From Victivallales bacterium (lineage in GTDB: Bacteria > Verrucomicrobiota > Lentisphaeria > Victivallales > GWF2-38-69): a stretch of DNA of 64,000 nucleotides. The notes below the pieces were generated by a model, which saw only the letters and a program-made list of their open reading frames with translations, had not been told where the DNA came from and ran no database searches. Position 1 is the stretch's first letter; each line of letters opens with the position of its first letter. A program made the translations under genes and the position numbers. Shown in pieces: positions 54,407 through 63,191 of the stretch. The stretch spans positions 1 through 64,000 of the forward strand of contig JAIPJT010000004.1 in assembly GCA_021733985.1 (NCBI GenBank). Reading direction: 5' to 3'.

Positions 54407-55909
54407 ATGGCTAATGAAGAAAAATCTCAAAATAATGATGATAACAAGAAAACGGGATTAAGATTTAATAAATCCATGCTGGAAAAGACTCTTGCATTAA
54501 AAAGTAAGGAGTCCGGACAACAGGCAGAAAATACAACAGGCACTGAAAAAAAGGACAATACTGAAGACAAACCGGTTAACCCTTTAGACAAAACCAGGTC
54601 TGAACAGAAGTCTGATGACGTAGAAAAAACTTCAAAGCTAAAGATGACTTCTGATAAAGAAGAGCAGTCTTTGGATAAAAATACTAAAGCCGAACCGGAA
54701 AAAACATTGAAACTTAAACCTGATTCTAAACAGGTAAAACATAAAGAGGAAGATTCAAAAACACAAAAAGCAAAATCAACTCATGATGAAACTGTTAAAC
54801 TCAAAAGAGAAAAAAACGGAACAGCAGAGGAAGATAAAAACGTTAAGGATCAGATCGCTGAACACTCTAAGACTTCCGCGGGTTCCGATAAATCATTAAA
54901 TCTAAAACTAAATAAGAAAGACGATAAATCTTCTGCAGAACAGAGGAAAAGCTCAGAAAGCCTAAAGCGGACTATAAAGCTTAAAAGTTTATCTAAAAAA
55001 ACATATGCGGGGAAACAGCCCGGCCATTTAACTACAAATACTATTAAACTGTCTCCGAAAAAAACTGATGATAAACGTAAATCCTCTTCTGATTCGGAAA
55101 AGGAAAAAACTATAAAACTGAAAACACCTGAAAAAAAGGACCCGAATTTATCGAACCTTTCAAAAACATTGAAGTTAAAGAAAAACACTAATAAAAAAGA
55201 AATTGAAGATAAAGCCGAAGGTGATGTAATTTCAACAGTTTCTTCGACAAAAGATATATCTCCTTCTAAAGTTATTAAATTAAAAACTACTGTTGATGAA
55301 GAAAAAAAAGTTGATCCAATGTCAACGCAGACAATCAAGATAAAGTCAGCTAAACCTGATACCGATAAAAAGCCTGAAAAAAAAACAGATAAAAAAGAAA
55401 GCGCTGAACCGGTAGAAAACACTGCAAAAGTTTCTTTGGATAAAACGGAGGACTTACCCTCTATTGACGAAGGTACACAAAAACAGGAACTGGAAAAAAA
55501 GACAAAGCTGTTTGAGTCAAAGAAAGAAGAGCCGGAAGAGAAACAACCTGAGAAAACCTTAAAATTGAAACCCCAAAAAACTGAACCTGAGAGAAGGAAA
55601 CCTGAACTTAAAAAAGAGAAAGACGAAACAGTAAAAGATAATAAGGATGCTGAAAAAACAACTGCTCCGCCTGACCTTGGAGACCTGAAAAATGTTTTAA
55701 ATGATTTCAAAGAGGAAAAAGAACAAAAAGTAAAAAAAAGTATTGCCAAAAGTGCAGAGAAAAAAAAACAGGAAGTTAAAGGGAGAGTTGAGAGTACGGA
55801 AGAAGAACAGACAACATCTTTTTTTACTGTTGCAGTAGGAGCAGCAACTGTAATTGCACTTTCTATTGTTTTATATTTTGTTTTATCTTCATACCTATTC
55901 ATTTCATAA
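54407..55909 (+). CDS. Lys/Glu-rich KTIKLK-repeat protein with C-terminal membrane anchor
   Basis: The 500-residue protein is almost entirely Lys, Glu, Asp, Ser and Thr until residue 470 or so, then has one hydrophobic segment (FFTVAVGAATVIALSIVLYFVL) and ends six residues later. About twelve copies of a short motif, (K/E/R/N)-T-(I/L/V)-K-L-K, are spaced through it (KTLKLKPD, ETVKLKRE, RTIKLKSL, NTIKLSPK, KTIKLKTP, KTLKLKKN, QTIKIKSA, KTLKLKPQ and others). There is no signal peptide, so the body is probably cytoplasmic and tail-anchored. I do not recognise a family; similar TIKLK/TVRLK-type sequences may exist in PVC bacteria. Function unknown. The tsaB gene follows. Confidence 0.75.
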   Translation: MANEEKSQNNDDNKKTGLRFNKSMLEKTLALKSKESGQQAENTTGTEKKDNTEDKPVNPLDKTRSEQKSDDVEKTSKLKMTSDKEEQSLDKNTKAEPEKTLKLKPDSKQVKHKEEDSKTQKAKSTHDETVKLKREKNGTAEEDKNVKDQIAEHSKTSAGSDKSLNLKLNKKDDKSSAEQRKSSESLKRTIKLKSLSKKTYAGKQPGHLTTNTIKLSPKKTDDKRKSSSDSEKEKTIKLKTPEKKDPNLSNLSKTLKLKKNTNKKEIEDKAEGDVISTVSSTKDISPSKVIKLKTTVDEEKKVDPMSTQTIKIKSAKPDTDKKPEKKTDKKESAEPVENTAKVSLDKTEDLPSIDEGTQKQELEKKTKLFESKKEEPEEKQPEKTLKLKPQKTEPERRKPELKKEKDETVKDNKDAEKTTAPPDLGDLKNVLNDFKEEKEQKVKKSIAKSAEKKKQEVKGRVESTEEEQTTSFFTVAVGAATVIALSIVLYFVLSSYLFIS

Positions 55910-55982
55910 AGATTAGTATGTTGTTGTTAACTGAATACTTTGTTCAATGTTAACCGAATTAAGAATTAACTGGGAAGAATTC

Positions 55983-56663
55983 ATGACAAAAAAAGAATAT
56001 GCAGCAGCGATTGATATGACCGGACCGTTCTCTTCATGGTGTATAGCAGACCTATACGAAAAGGTAATTATTGAGGAAAAATCAATAAAAATTTCAAGAA
56101 AATCAAATTCTCTGTTTTTTAATTCGTTTAAAAATACACTTAACGAATTAAAAATTAATATACAGGAGATAAAGAACTGGTATGTCGGAGTAGGTCCTGG
56201 AAGCTATACCGGAATACGTGTCGGGGCTTCTTTTGTCTCTGGAATTCTGTACAGTTCCCAAGAAAATATAAAAATTACAGGTGTACCTTCCTTCTTTCCG
56301 ATAGCTGCGGAAGTTTCTACTGAGAATAATGGGAAAACAGGTGTGGTTTTTCAAGTTACACCTAAGTCATTGTTAATTTATAGTGTATATAAAAGGGGAG
56401 GCGTACTGAATTCATTAGATAAACCTTTGTTGGTAAATGAAGAAAATGCAGAAGTGTTACTGGAGGAATATAGTAAAGTTGTAACGCTCCAGGATTTGAA
56501 AAATAATTTATTAGCAAAAGGTGCTTTAAAAGATAAAATAATATGTCTTAACTCCTTTCCTGTAAGAAGAATGTTTGATAAGGAATGCTGTACAAATTCT
56601 AATAATATTGAGGATCTGATTTATATACGACCCGCCGTAACAGCTGCGGTTAATGCAGGTTAG
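55983..56663 (+). CDS. tsaB: tRNA threonylcarbamoyladenosine biosynthesis protein TsaB
   Basis: A TsaB/YeaZ-type ASKHA-fold protein of 226 residues. The key block is YVGVGPGSYTGIRVGASFVSG. With TsaD and TsaE it makes t6A37 in ANN-decoding tRNAs. The ATG at 55983 (MTKKEYAAAIDMTG), with GGGAAG upstream, fits the family N-terminus better than 55947. The C-terminal half is diverged, as is usual for TsaB. Confidence 0.9.
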   Translation: MTKKEYAAAIDMTGPFSSWCIADLYEKVIIEEKSIKISRKSNSLFFNSFKNTLNELKINIQEIKNWYVGVGPGSYTGIRVGASFVSGILYSSQENIKITGVPSFFPIAAEVSTENNGKTGVVFQVTPKSLLIYSVYKRGGVLNSLDKPLLVNEENAEVLLEEYSKVVTLQDLKNNLLAKGALKDKIICLNSFPVRRMFDKECCTNSNNIEDLIYIRPAVTAAVNAG

Positions 56664-56779
56664 TGAACAAAAATTAGAGTTGAACTTTGTACAACGAAGC
56701 TTAATCATTTCTGAAGCCTTAATGTTTATCTTTAAAAAAAATACTGATAGTATAACAGTGTAGAAAATGAGGAAAATTG

Positions 56780-57394
56780 ATGTGTAAATATGTAATTATA
56801 TCCGTTCTGGTCTTTAGTGTATTTTTTACTGGCTGCCAGAAGATTAAAATTGATTATGTTGGACAAAACGATCCTAAAACAAAATTTGCTAAACTGTATT
56901 TTGGAAAAAATGAGGTAAATAAACCTTACAAGGTCATAGGAAAAGCAATTATCAGGGCATCTACCTCCTTCAGTTCAGTTGATATACAAAAAAAATTAAG
57001 AAGAACTGCTGAAGCAAAAGGTGCCGATGCTGTAATAATACTTTCTTATAAAGAGGTTCCTGCTGGAATGTATGCGTACAATAATTATCCAATGTGGGGA
57101 ATGTACGATGGGATGTACGGTTGGGGCGGAATGGGATGTATGCCCTGCAACTACGGACCTTACTGGGGTGAAATGAATTATCCCGGTATGGGGGGGAAGG
57201 GTGAAGAATCAGTGCAGTGTTATTATGATTATTTAATAAAAACATTATTTGTCAGATTCAAAAATAATGACAGCACCGAACCATTATTAACCGGGAAAAC
57301 TGTAAAACATTTGAAAGATCAAGGTAATTCTGGGGGCGCTATGAAAAAATTTTTATCAGAAAAAAAGTATAGAAAAAGTACTAAAAAGTTTTAG
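56780..57394 (+). CDS. putative lipoprotein with Gly/Tyr/Met-rich segment
   Basis: A 204-residue protein with a lipoprotein signal (MCKYVIISVLVFSVFFTGC; lipobox FTGC). After it comes a small alpha/beta region with KVIGKAIIRASTSFSSVDIQ and AKGADAVIILSYKEV, a pattern seen in YbjQ/RcsF-like cell-envelope domains, then a low-complexity Gly/Tyr/Met/Trp-rich stretch (about 112-148) and a basic tail. The ORF-track start is TTG; the ATG three bases later has GAGG upstream. No specific function can be assigned. Confidence 0.65.
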   Translation: MCKYVIISVLVFSVFFTGCQKIKIDYVGQNDPKTKFAKLYFGKNEVNKPYKVIGKAIIRASTSFSSVDIQKKLRRTAEAKGADAVIILSYKEVPAGMYAYNNYPMWGMYDGMYGWGGMGCMPCNYGPYWGEMNYPGMGGKGEESVQCYYDYLIKTLFVRFKNNDSTEPLLTGKTVKHLKDQGNSGGAMKKFLSEKKYRKSTKKF

Positions 57395-57459
57395 CTCTTA
57401 ACTTAATATTCTTTAGATCCTGTGCCGGTCTACCTATAGGAATTTAACGTATAATTTAA

Positions 57460-58665
57460 ATGGAGATTAAAGGAGAAATGGAAGTAAAAACTAATTTATT
57501 TGCTGCTGCAGTTTTATTATTTTGCCTAATGTGTTCAAACTTAACCGGTGTCGAAGTCGGTGAAAAAGCACCACCGCTTAAAGTTGCTAAATGGATTAAA
57601 AATGAACCTGTTGATTATCTGAAAAGAAAAGACGAAGGTATTGAAAAGGATATTGTAGTATTATGCTTCTGGGCTACATGGAGCGAGACAACAGATAATC
57701 TGATAAGATTTATGAATACTGAAAAAGAAGTATATCAGAAAGAGAATGTTGTTTTTATTGCACTTTCAAACGAAAGAACAAGATTAATAGAAAGATATGT
57801 AAAATCAAATAAAAATATTAGTTTTGCAGTAGGTGCGGATAAAAAATCTGAAACTTATGATGAATATATGATAGGGACAAGTGGTGTTCCTATGTTTTTT
57901 ATAATTGATAAATCCAGGGATTTGTTATGGAAAGGTTCTCCTTTCGCTGTTGACAGAATACTTTCAAGAGTGGTTACCGGCACTTATGATGAGGAAAAAG
58001 AAAACAAAATAGAGAAAATCAGAGAAAAACTGCAGCGGTCAATACAATATTTAAATTTTAATCGCCAGAATGAACTTGCGGAGGAAATTCTTAAAATTGA
58101 TCCCATAGACCAGATGGCCATAAATAATATAGTAGATAATTATATAAGAAAAGACGAAATAGATAAAGCGATAAAGTTTATAATGGAAAGGATCAAACTG
58201 GCCAATTATAATCAATTTGTTGCAAGGTCAATGTACTTTAACCTGCTGACTATAATTCAGGGGCTTGATAACGAAAAGGGAAAGAAATATTTAAAAGAAT
58301 GCATTGATGGATATTTCGAAGCTTTTAAAAATAATCCTGAAGCACTCAACTCTTTTTCAGTTGCGATCGTGCAGGGGATGCCTATGTCGATTGTACCGCT
58401 GAATAAGATATATAAAATGGTATCACATGTTATAAAGCTACAGAAAAATATTAATCCGAAAGCTAATAAAGAACTGGGGATATATTATCGTTCAATGGCA
58501 AAAATTTTTTATTTGACCGGTATGCTTGACAGGGCTGTCGAAGTACAAAAAAAATCGCTGGAATACCTTAAAAAAACAAAGGATAATGAATATGTTAAAC
58601 AGGCAGAGCTTCTTTTAAAATATTATAAATCAGCAATAGAAATAAAAAAAAAGTTGAGCGTTTAA
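57460..58665 (+). CDS. secreted thioredoxin-fold protein lacking CxxC, with helical repeats
   Basis: The 401-residue protein has a signal peptide (to about residue 30), a TlpA/AhpC-type thioredoxin-like domain (about 32-175) and an all-helical C-terminal region (about 185-400) with TPR-like spacing. The fold markers VVLCFWATW and the cis-Pro loop TSGVPMFFIID are present, but the active-site WCxxC is WSETT: Ser75 and Thr78 replace both cysteines. It is therefore unlikely to be an oxidoreductase and may serve as a periplasmic or secreted scaffold. The start at 57460 or the ATG at 57478 are both possible. Confidence 0.72.
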   Translation: MEIKGEMEVKTNLFAAAVLLFCLMCSNLTGVEVGEKAPPLKVAKWIKNEPVDYLKRKDEGIEKDIVVLCFWATWSETTDNLIRFMNTEKEVYQKENVVFIALSNERTRLIERYVKSNKNISFAVGADKKSETYDEYMIGTSGVPMFFIIDKSRDLLWKGSPFAVDRILSRVVTGTYDEEKENKIEKIREKLQRSIQYLNFNRQNELAEEILKIDPIDQMAINNIVDNYIRKDEIDKAIKFIMERIKLANYNQFVARSMYFNLLTIIQGLDNEKGKKYLKECIDGYFEAFKNNPEALNSFSVAIVQGMPMSIVPLNKIYKMVSHVIKLQKNINPKANKELGIYYRSMAKIFYLTGMLDRAVEVQKKSLEYLKKTKDNEYVKQAELLLKYYKSAIEIKKKLSV

Positions 58666-58831
58666 CTTGCGATTCTCATGTTTAGCATTAGCCTCAAGAA
58701 TAGGAGCATTGAAAAATGTTTTCTTTGAATTTGCCCTTTCTTTTGTGCCTGATTTCTAAGTATATTAAACAAAATTGTGGTTTTGTTTAGTAAACCACAT
58801 AAAAATAAAAATATTGAATGTACACACCGTG

Positions 58832-59581
58832 TTAAAATTGACACAGGATTGCAACTGTAAATAATCCGGTGGTTTCACTTATTTCACAGACAGCACCTAA
58901 AACATCTCCGTTAATGCCGCCAATATATCTGTATGAAATTTTTACTAAATATAACATAATAGCAGTCATAATAAACAATGCTGCTATAGTATTAATAAAA
59001 AACAGACATGGAAGGGTAAGGGTAAACGAGATAAGAAATGTTTTTTTACTCACTTTACCTATAATTAAACTTCCAAGACCTTTATTTTCAGACGGTTTGA
59101 AGTAGTGTGCAGCAAAAACAAGAAGCATTCGGGCTAAAACAATAACTGCAGAGGCCTGAAAAAAAGCTTTATTCCTGTAAATTACAGAAAAAGCTGAAAA
59201 TTTTAAAATTAGAAGAATTATAATACCTGTAACTCCAAAACTGCCGACTCTCGGGTCATGCATAATTTCAAGTCGTTTTTCCCGCCCTGCATGACTTCCA
59301 AAACCGTCACAAATATCTGCAAAACCGTCTAAATGCATAGCACCGGTTGTAATGATAAGGCATAATACTGACCATGAAGCAAGTAGAAGTGGAGAAGCAT
59401 TAATATTTATCAGGTATAAAAAATAACCGGGGAAAATAGTTAGTATTGCTATAATATATCCGCATCCCGGAAAAAAGGCGCAGCTTTCTGTCCAGTCAGC
59501 CTTATCAATATCTAAATTATTAACCGGTATCCTTGTAAGTAATGATAATGATAACTTAAAATTTTCAAAAATTTTTGACAT
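58832..59581 (-). CDS. cobS: adenosylcobinamide-GDP ribazoletransferase
   Basis: A 249-residue membrane protein of the CobS family, the last step of cobalamin assembly. The motifs DGFADICDGFGSHAGREKRLEIMHDPRVGSFG region and GGINGDVLGAVCEISE are diagnostic. The pathway product is the cofactor of KamDE in the lysine operon. It lies 11 bases after the second GT39 gene on the same strand, so it shares that transcript. No other cobalamin gene and no cobalamin riboswitch were found in the window. Confidence 0.95.
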   Translation of the reverse strand: MSKIFENFKLSLSLLTRIPVNNLDIDKADWTESCAFFPGCGYIIAILTIFPGYFLYLININASPLLLASWSVLCLIITTGAMHLDGFADICDGFGSHAGREKRLEIMHDPRVGSFGVTGIIILLILKFSAFSVIYRNKAFFQASAVIVLARMLLVFAAHYFKPSENKGLGSLIIGKVSKKTFLISFTLTLPCLFFINTIAALFIMTAIMLYLVKISYRYIGGINGDVLGAVCEISETTGLFTVAILCQF

Positions 59582-59592
59582 TGCGGCTTTTC

Positions 59593-61194
59593 TTAATTTT
59601 TATTTTCCGGAGGAAGAATTCCTATGCCAATTATTACATAACGTGGATAATCAGGGAAAAATCCGGTTTTAACCATGAACTTATAGATAACAGGAAAATG
59701 ATCATGTAAAAAGGCTCGCAGGTACGGTCGGGTATCTTTGTCTGGAATACCTACTTTTTGAAATTTGTAGTTTCCTAAAACTTTAAGTTCAGGATAAGTC
59801 TTTTTTAAGCTTTCGAGTTTATCCTCTGATAACGGAGATTTACCTCCCGTAGGAGTTACCCACCAGGTGAACATAGCTCCGTTCTTCTTGAAATCTTCAA
59901 GGTTAAGCCATTCAGAGTCTTTCAGACTCCAATCTATAAAAGGTATTGGTTTATCTTTGGAATAAGTACATATTGATACAATAAGATAGTGTGAGCCGGC
60001 AATATACTTTAGTTTTTTATGATATTTATTATGCCATATATTAGTAACTTTATTTGCTATCTTTTCTCCCGGGAAATAGTTCCAAAGTCTGTAATTACCA
60101 TTCATGTTGGCAGCCCAGTATCCATAATAAACAGAATATGAAACAGAAATTATTATTATGATAGGAATCAGCAGAAGTAAAAAACGTTTAAAAACTTTCT
60201 TTGTGATTTTCGGTTTGATAGAAGCCATCACTATTATCCCTACAAGTGAAAAGCATGGCCTCCCCCAGCGAACAACAAGTTCCTCAGAGGTTAAAAGTGG
60301 GGATATGAATGCGATAAAAAAAGGTCCTAATCCCATATAAAGGAGGAATTTTTTATTGAAACTGCCGATTTTATTTCCTTTTTTACGCTCAGCTAATAGA
60401 AAAGTTAATGACAGTAGTAAAAATAATGATAAAAAGCCAAGGTGTGCAGCGGCAAAGTTCAGGCTTGACAGGATGCTTTCAAAAAAAGTATAGCCGCCAT
60501 CGCTTGTGGATCTATATGCATAAGCTATTTCCTGAAAACCGTTTTCATAAGACCATATCATGTGAGGGGTTATTAAAATTAAAAAAAGAAGGCCGCATAA
60601 ATAAATTCCCGGTTTTTTAAGGTTTTCTCTTCCTTCTTCGGTGAATATGCACATAAGGGCCATAGGAATATATATTAATAAGGCCTGGTATTTAGCGTAA
60701 AATGAAAGAGCGCAGAACAAGCCTACAAGCAGCCACTGGTATAATTTTTTTTCTCTGAGAGCAATATAAAAAGTAAGTATAGTCAGACCCCAGCAGGGAA
60801 ACTGCATTGTGTCAGGGGTTATGGATACGTTAAAAATATTATAGTACAGTGTGGCATCCAGTAACATTACACTGATTAATGCCTGTACAGGAGGCAGAAT
60901 CCTGTTCGCAAGTTTCCATACAGCCCAGAATGATATAAAAGTTAATAACGCGGCACCTAAAAAAAGCTGAAAATTAATAAAAGGGCCGGCATCTGAAAAT
61001 AAAGCTGCAACCCAGCAGGAAAGAGGGGGATGTTTACTGTATCCGAGCTGCCACTGGTTTCCCCAGGCTATAGTTTCCATTGTATCGCTGAATAAATTTT
61101 GCCAGGTAGCAGTCGGGATGATAGTCCACAATGCTACATGCAGGCCCGAAAATAAATAGAACCACTTCTTTGTATTTATTTTTATTTCTTCCAT
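59593..61194 (-). CDS. GT39-type (ArnT/PMT-like) membrane glycosyltransferase, copy 1
   Basis: A 533-residue protein with about 11-12 membrane segments in the N-terminal two thirds and a soluble C-terminal domain. It is similar to ArnT/dolichyl-phosphate-mannose protein mannosyltransferases that use polyprenyl-phosphate sugars. Conserved features include WQLGYSKHPPLSCW in the first loop and TPHMIWSYENGFQEIAYAYR. The upstream neighbour is a paralogue of the same length with the same landmarks, three bases away. Lipid or protein acceptor is unknown. AAAGG precedes the ATG. Confidence 0.82.
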   Translation of the reverse strand: MEEIKINTKKWFYLFSGLHVALWTIIPTATWQNLFSDTMETIAWGNQWQLGYSKHPPLSCWVAALFSDAGPFINFQLFLGAALLTFISFWAVWKLANRILPPVQALISVMLLDATLYYNIFNVSITPDTMQFPCWGLTILTFYIALREKKLYQWLLVGLFCALSFYAKYQALLIYIPMALMCIFTEEGRENLKKPGIYLCGLLFLILITPHMIWSYENGFQEIAYAYRSTSDGGYTFFESILSSLNFAAAHLGFLSLFLLLSLTFLLAERKKGNKIGSFNKKFLLYMGLGPFFIAFISPLLTSEELVVRWGRPCFSLVGIIVMASIKPKITKKVFKRFLLLLIPIIIIISVSYSVYYGYWAANMNGNYRLWNYFPGEKIANKVTNIWHNKYHKKLKYIAGSHYLIVSICTYSKDKPIPFIDWSLKDSEWLNLEDFKKNGAMFTWWVTPTGGKSPLSEDKLESLKKTYPELKVLGNYKFQKVGIPDKDTRPYLRAFLHDHFPVIYKFMVKTGFFPDYPRYVIIGIGILPPENKN

Positions 61195-61197
61195 TTG

Positions 61198-62799
61198 TTA
61201 CCTTTTACATTTTTGTTTGTTTGGCAGTACCATAACTATTTTAATTTTTATAGGATCAATTTTTTCTTTCAAAAACGGTAGATACTTTGAAAGTTCGAGA
61301 ATTTTTTTTCTGATTTGAGGGTGATTCCTGTATTGTTCGAATATGGAACCATTAAGCCAGGGAACCTCTTTGACCGGAAGGACTTTTATCCTGGCGTCAA
61401 ACTTGTCTTTTATTCTATCAATAATTTTATCTGTATTTTTTTCGTTGTGTTCCCAAATAAATAAAGCTCCGTTTTCTTGAATGTCATCTTTACTTGTCCA
61501 GGGGGATTTCGAACTGCAGAACAGCTCATATGTACTGGGCCTGGATTTCAGGTAACTGTTTACAAATGATTTATAGTCCGGACCGAAACCTCCTACATAT
61601 TTGAAGGGGAGGGAAGTATGTTTGTGCCATAAATTGTTACATAAAATTGCAATATTTTTACCCGGAAACTGTATATGAACGGTTTTTCCGTTTATGACCG
61701 GGGGGAGAAATTGTGTCAGGAATGCAATAATTATAGATGGAATTATAATTGTTAAAAAACAGAATACTATAACAAATTTAGAACGAAATTTATTCAGGTT
61801 TATATCGGGTCTGAAAAAATAAAGAAGAGCTGTCATTGTAAAATTAAAAAAAGTCATAGTCCAGTAAGGATTCACGTGTACGCCCAATAGGAGGGTCAGA
61901 AAAAAAGTGAAGACAAAAGAACCGAGCAGCACCAGTATAACAAATGTTGTATTTTGAAAATTTCTTTCGATTTTTTCATCTTTGCCGTTTTTGAAACATA
62001 GTATAACTGTAATTATAATTAACGGTATCGCCGGCAATATTATGTTAACAATATAATCAAGCGGCCAGTGTATATGGTCCCAAATGGATTTAACTGTAAA
62101 AAAGACGTCAGTTTTACCAAAGGCATAATTTACAGGTTCAAAATCATTATTAAAAAGCCAGATTAAGTGTGGTGTTATAATAAAAAAATATAAGATGAAA
62201 GCAAGGAGAAAGCCTACGCTTAAGATTTGCTTTCTTATATCCCTGTTTATTATAAAGTAGACGAGAGCCGGAAGAAAGATAAATGCACCTACATATTTTG
62301 CCAGAACAGATAAACCTGCAAGAACTCCAATTACACACCAGTTAAAAACAGAGTATTTTCTGGATACTTTATAAATAAATAATATTAATAAGGCTGAAAT
62401 CGGAAAACTGATTACGTTCGGATTAAAAGTACAGGTCGGGAACGAATAATAATATATTGTGGAAATTGAAATTACACTTATTAATGCGTAATTTTCGTTC
62501 ATCATGTTTTTTGACAGTTTCCATACAGCTATAAAAGTAATAATTATACATATTTGCGCTAAAGCGTAGAGCGTGAAACCGGGACTTCCCTGAAGTACTA
62601 CTGCTAAATTAGACAGCCAGGCAGCTAAAGGTGGATGTTTATAATATCCCCACTGCCATTCACAGCCCCAGGCTACTCCTTCTGAAGTATCAAGAGGGAT
62701 TGTTTTTAAAAAAATTGAAGGTATAACTGCCCAGAAGAAAAACTGGCAGATAAGGAATGCATAAAAGATTTTTGATTGCTTAGAAAAACTTTTTTCCAT
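61198..62799 (-). CDS. GT39-type (ArnT/PMT-like) membrane glycosyltransferase, copy 2
   Basis: A second 533-residue GT39-type protein. The landmarks of copy 1 recur in the same order: WQWGYYKHPPLAAW, a central TPHLIWLFNNDFEPVNYAFG and a soluble tail with a GALFIWEHN block like GAMFTWWVT in copy 1. The two have clearly diverged, so the duplication is old and they probably differ in donor or acceptor. It is the first gene of a three-gene run ending with cobS. Confidence 0.82.
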   Translation of the reverse strand: MEKSFSKQSKIFYAFLICQFFFWAVIPSIFLKTIPLDTSEGVAWGCEWQWGYYKHPPLAAWLSNLAVVLQGSPGFTLYALAQICIIITFIAVWKLSKNMMNENYALISVISISTIYYYSFPTCTFNPNVISFPISALLILFIYKVSRKYSVFNWCVIGVLAGLSVLAKYVGAFIFLPALVYFIINRDIRKQILSVGFLLAFILYFFIITPHLIWLFNNDFEPVNYAFGKTDVFFTVKSIWDHIHWPLDYIVNIILPAIPLIIITVILCFKNGKDEKIERNFQNTTFVILVLLGSFVFTFFLTLLLGVHVNPYWTMTFFNFTMTALLYFFRPDINLNKFRSKFVIVFCFLTIIIPSIIIAFLTQFLPPVINGKTVHIQFPGKNIAILCNNLWHKHTSLPFKYVGGFGPDYKSFVNSYLKSRPSTYELFCSSKSPWTSKDDIQENGALFIWEHNEKNTDKIIDRIKDKFDARIKVLPVKEVPWLNGSIFEQYRNHPQIRKKILELSKYLPFLKEKIDPIKIKIVMVLPNKQKCKR

Positions 62800-63191
62800 G
62801 GTAAAATATCCTGATAATAAAATGATAATATTGAAGATATATTATATGATAAGTTTTAGATATGTCTATGGGGATTTGTCGGTTTTAAAATTATTTCTTT
62901 GTAAATCTGTTTATAATTTTTCTATCCGGATGTTTATGAAGACCGAGCTTATTTATCCAATATGCGCTGTTTGTCATATATGACCTCAAATTAGGCTGTA
63001 CTTCGCCACTTTAATCCAACAATGTTGATTATTCTATATAAATTATTAAAACGTATTATGAAAAAAAGTTCAGACTGTTTTTTTTTAAAAAATTTAGTTT
63101 TTATATCTGTAAAAGCATTGTGAATATAATAAAATGAACTTATCATTCTTTTTAGTTAAAAATCTTAATAATAAAAATGGGAAAAATCAAG
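62800..63191. other. 392-bp intergenic region
   Basis: Divergent region between the glycosyltransferase pair and the DUF819 gene. It is AT-rich and contains only short artefactual ORFs. A short gctgtacttcg string near 62997 matches part of the dispersed repeat at 13456. No promoter or RNA could be assigned. Confidence 0.4.

Noticed and set aside
54850-55902. 350-aa minus-strand ORF opposite the Lys-rich repeat protein
   Set aside because: It is a Ser/Phe-rich shadow made by the AAA/GAA-rich codons of the sense gene; no ribosome binding site or family resemblance.
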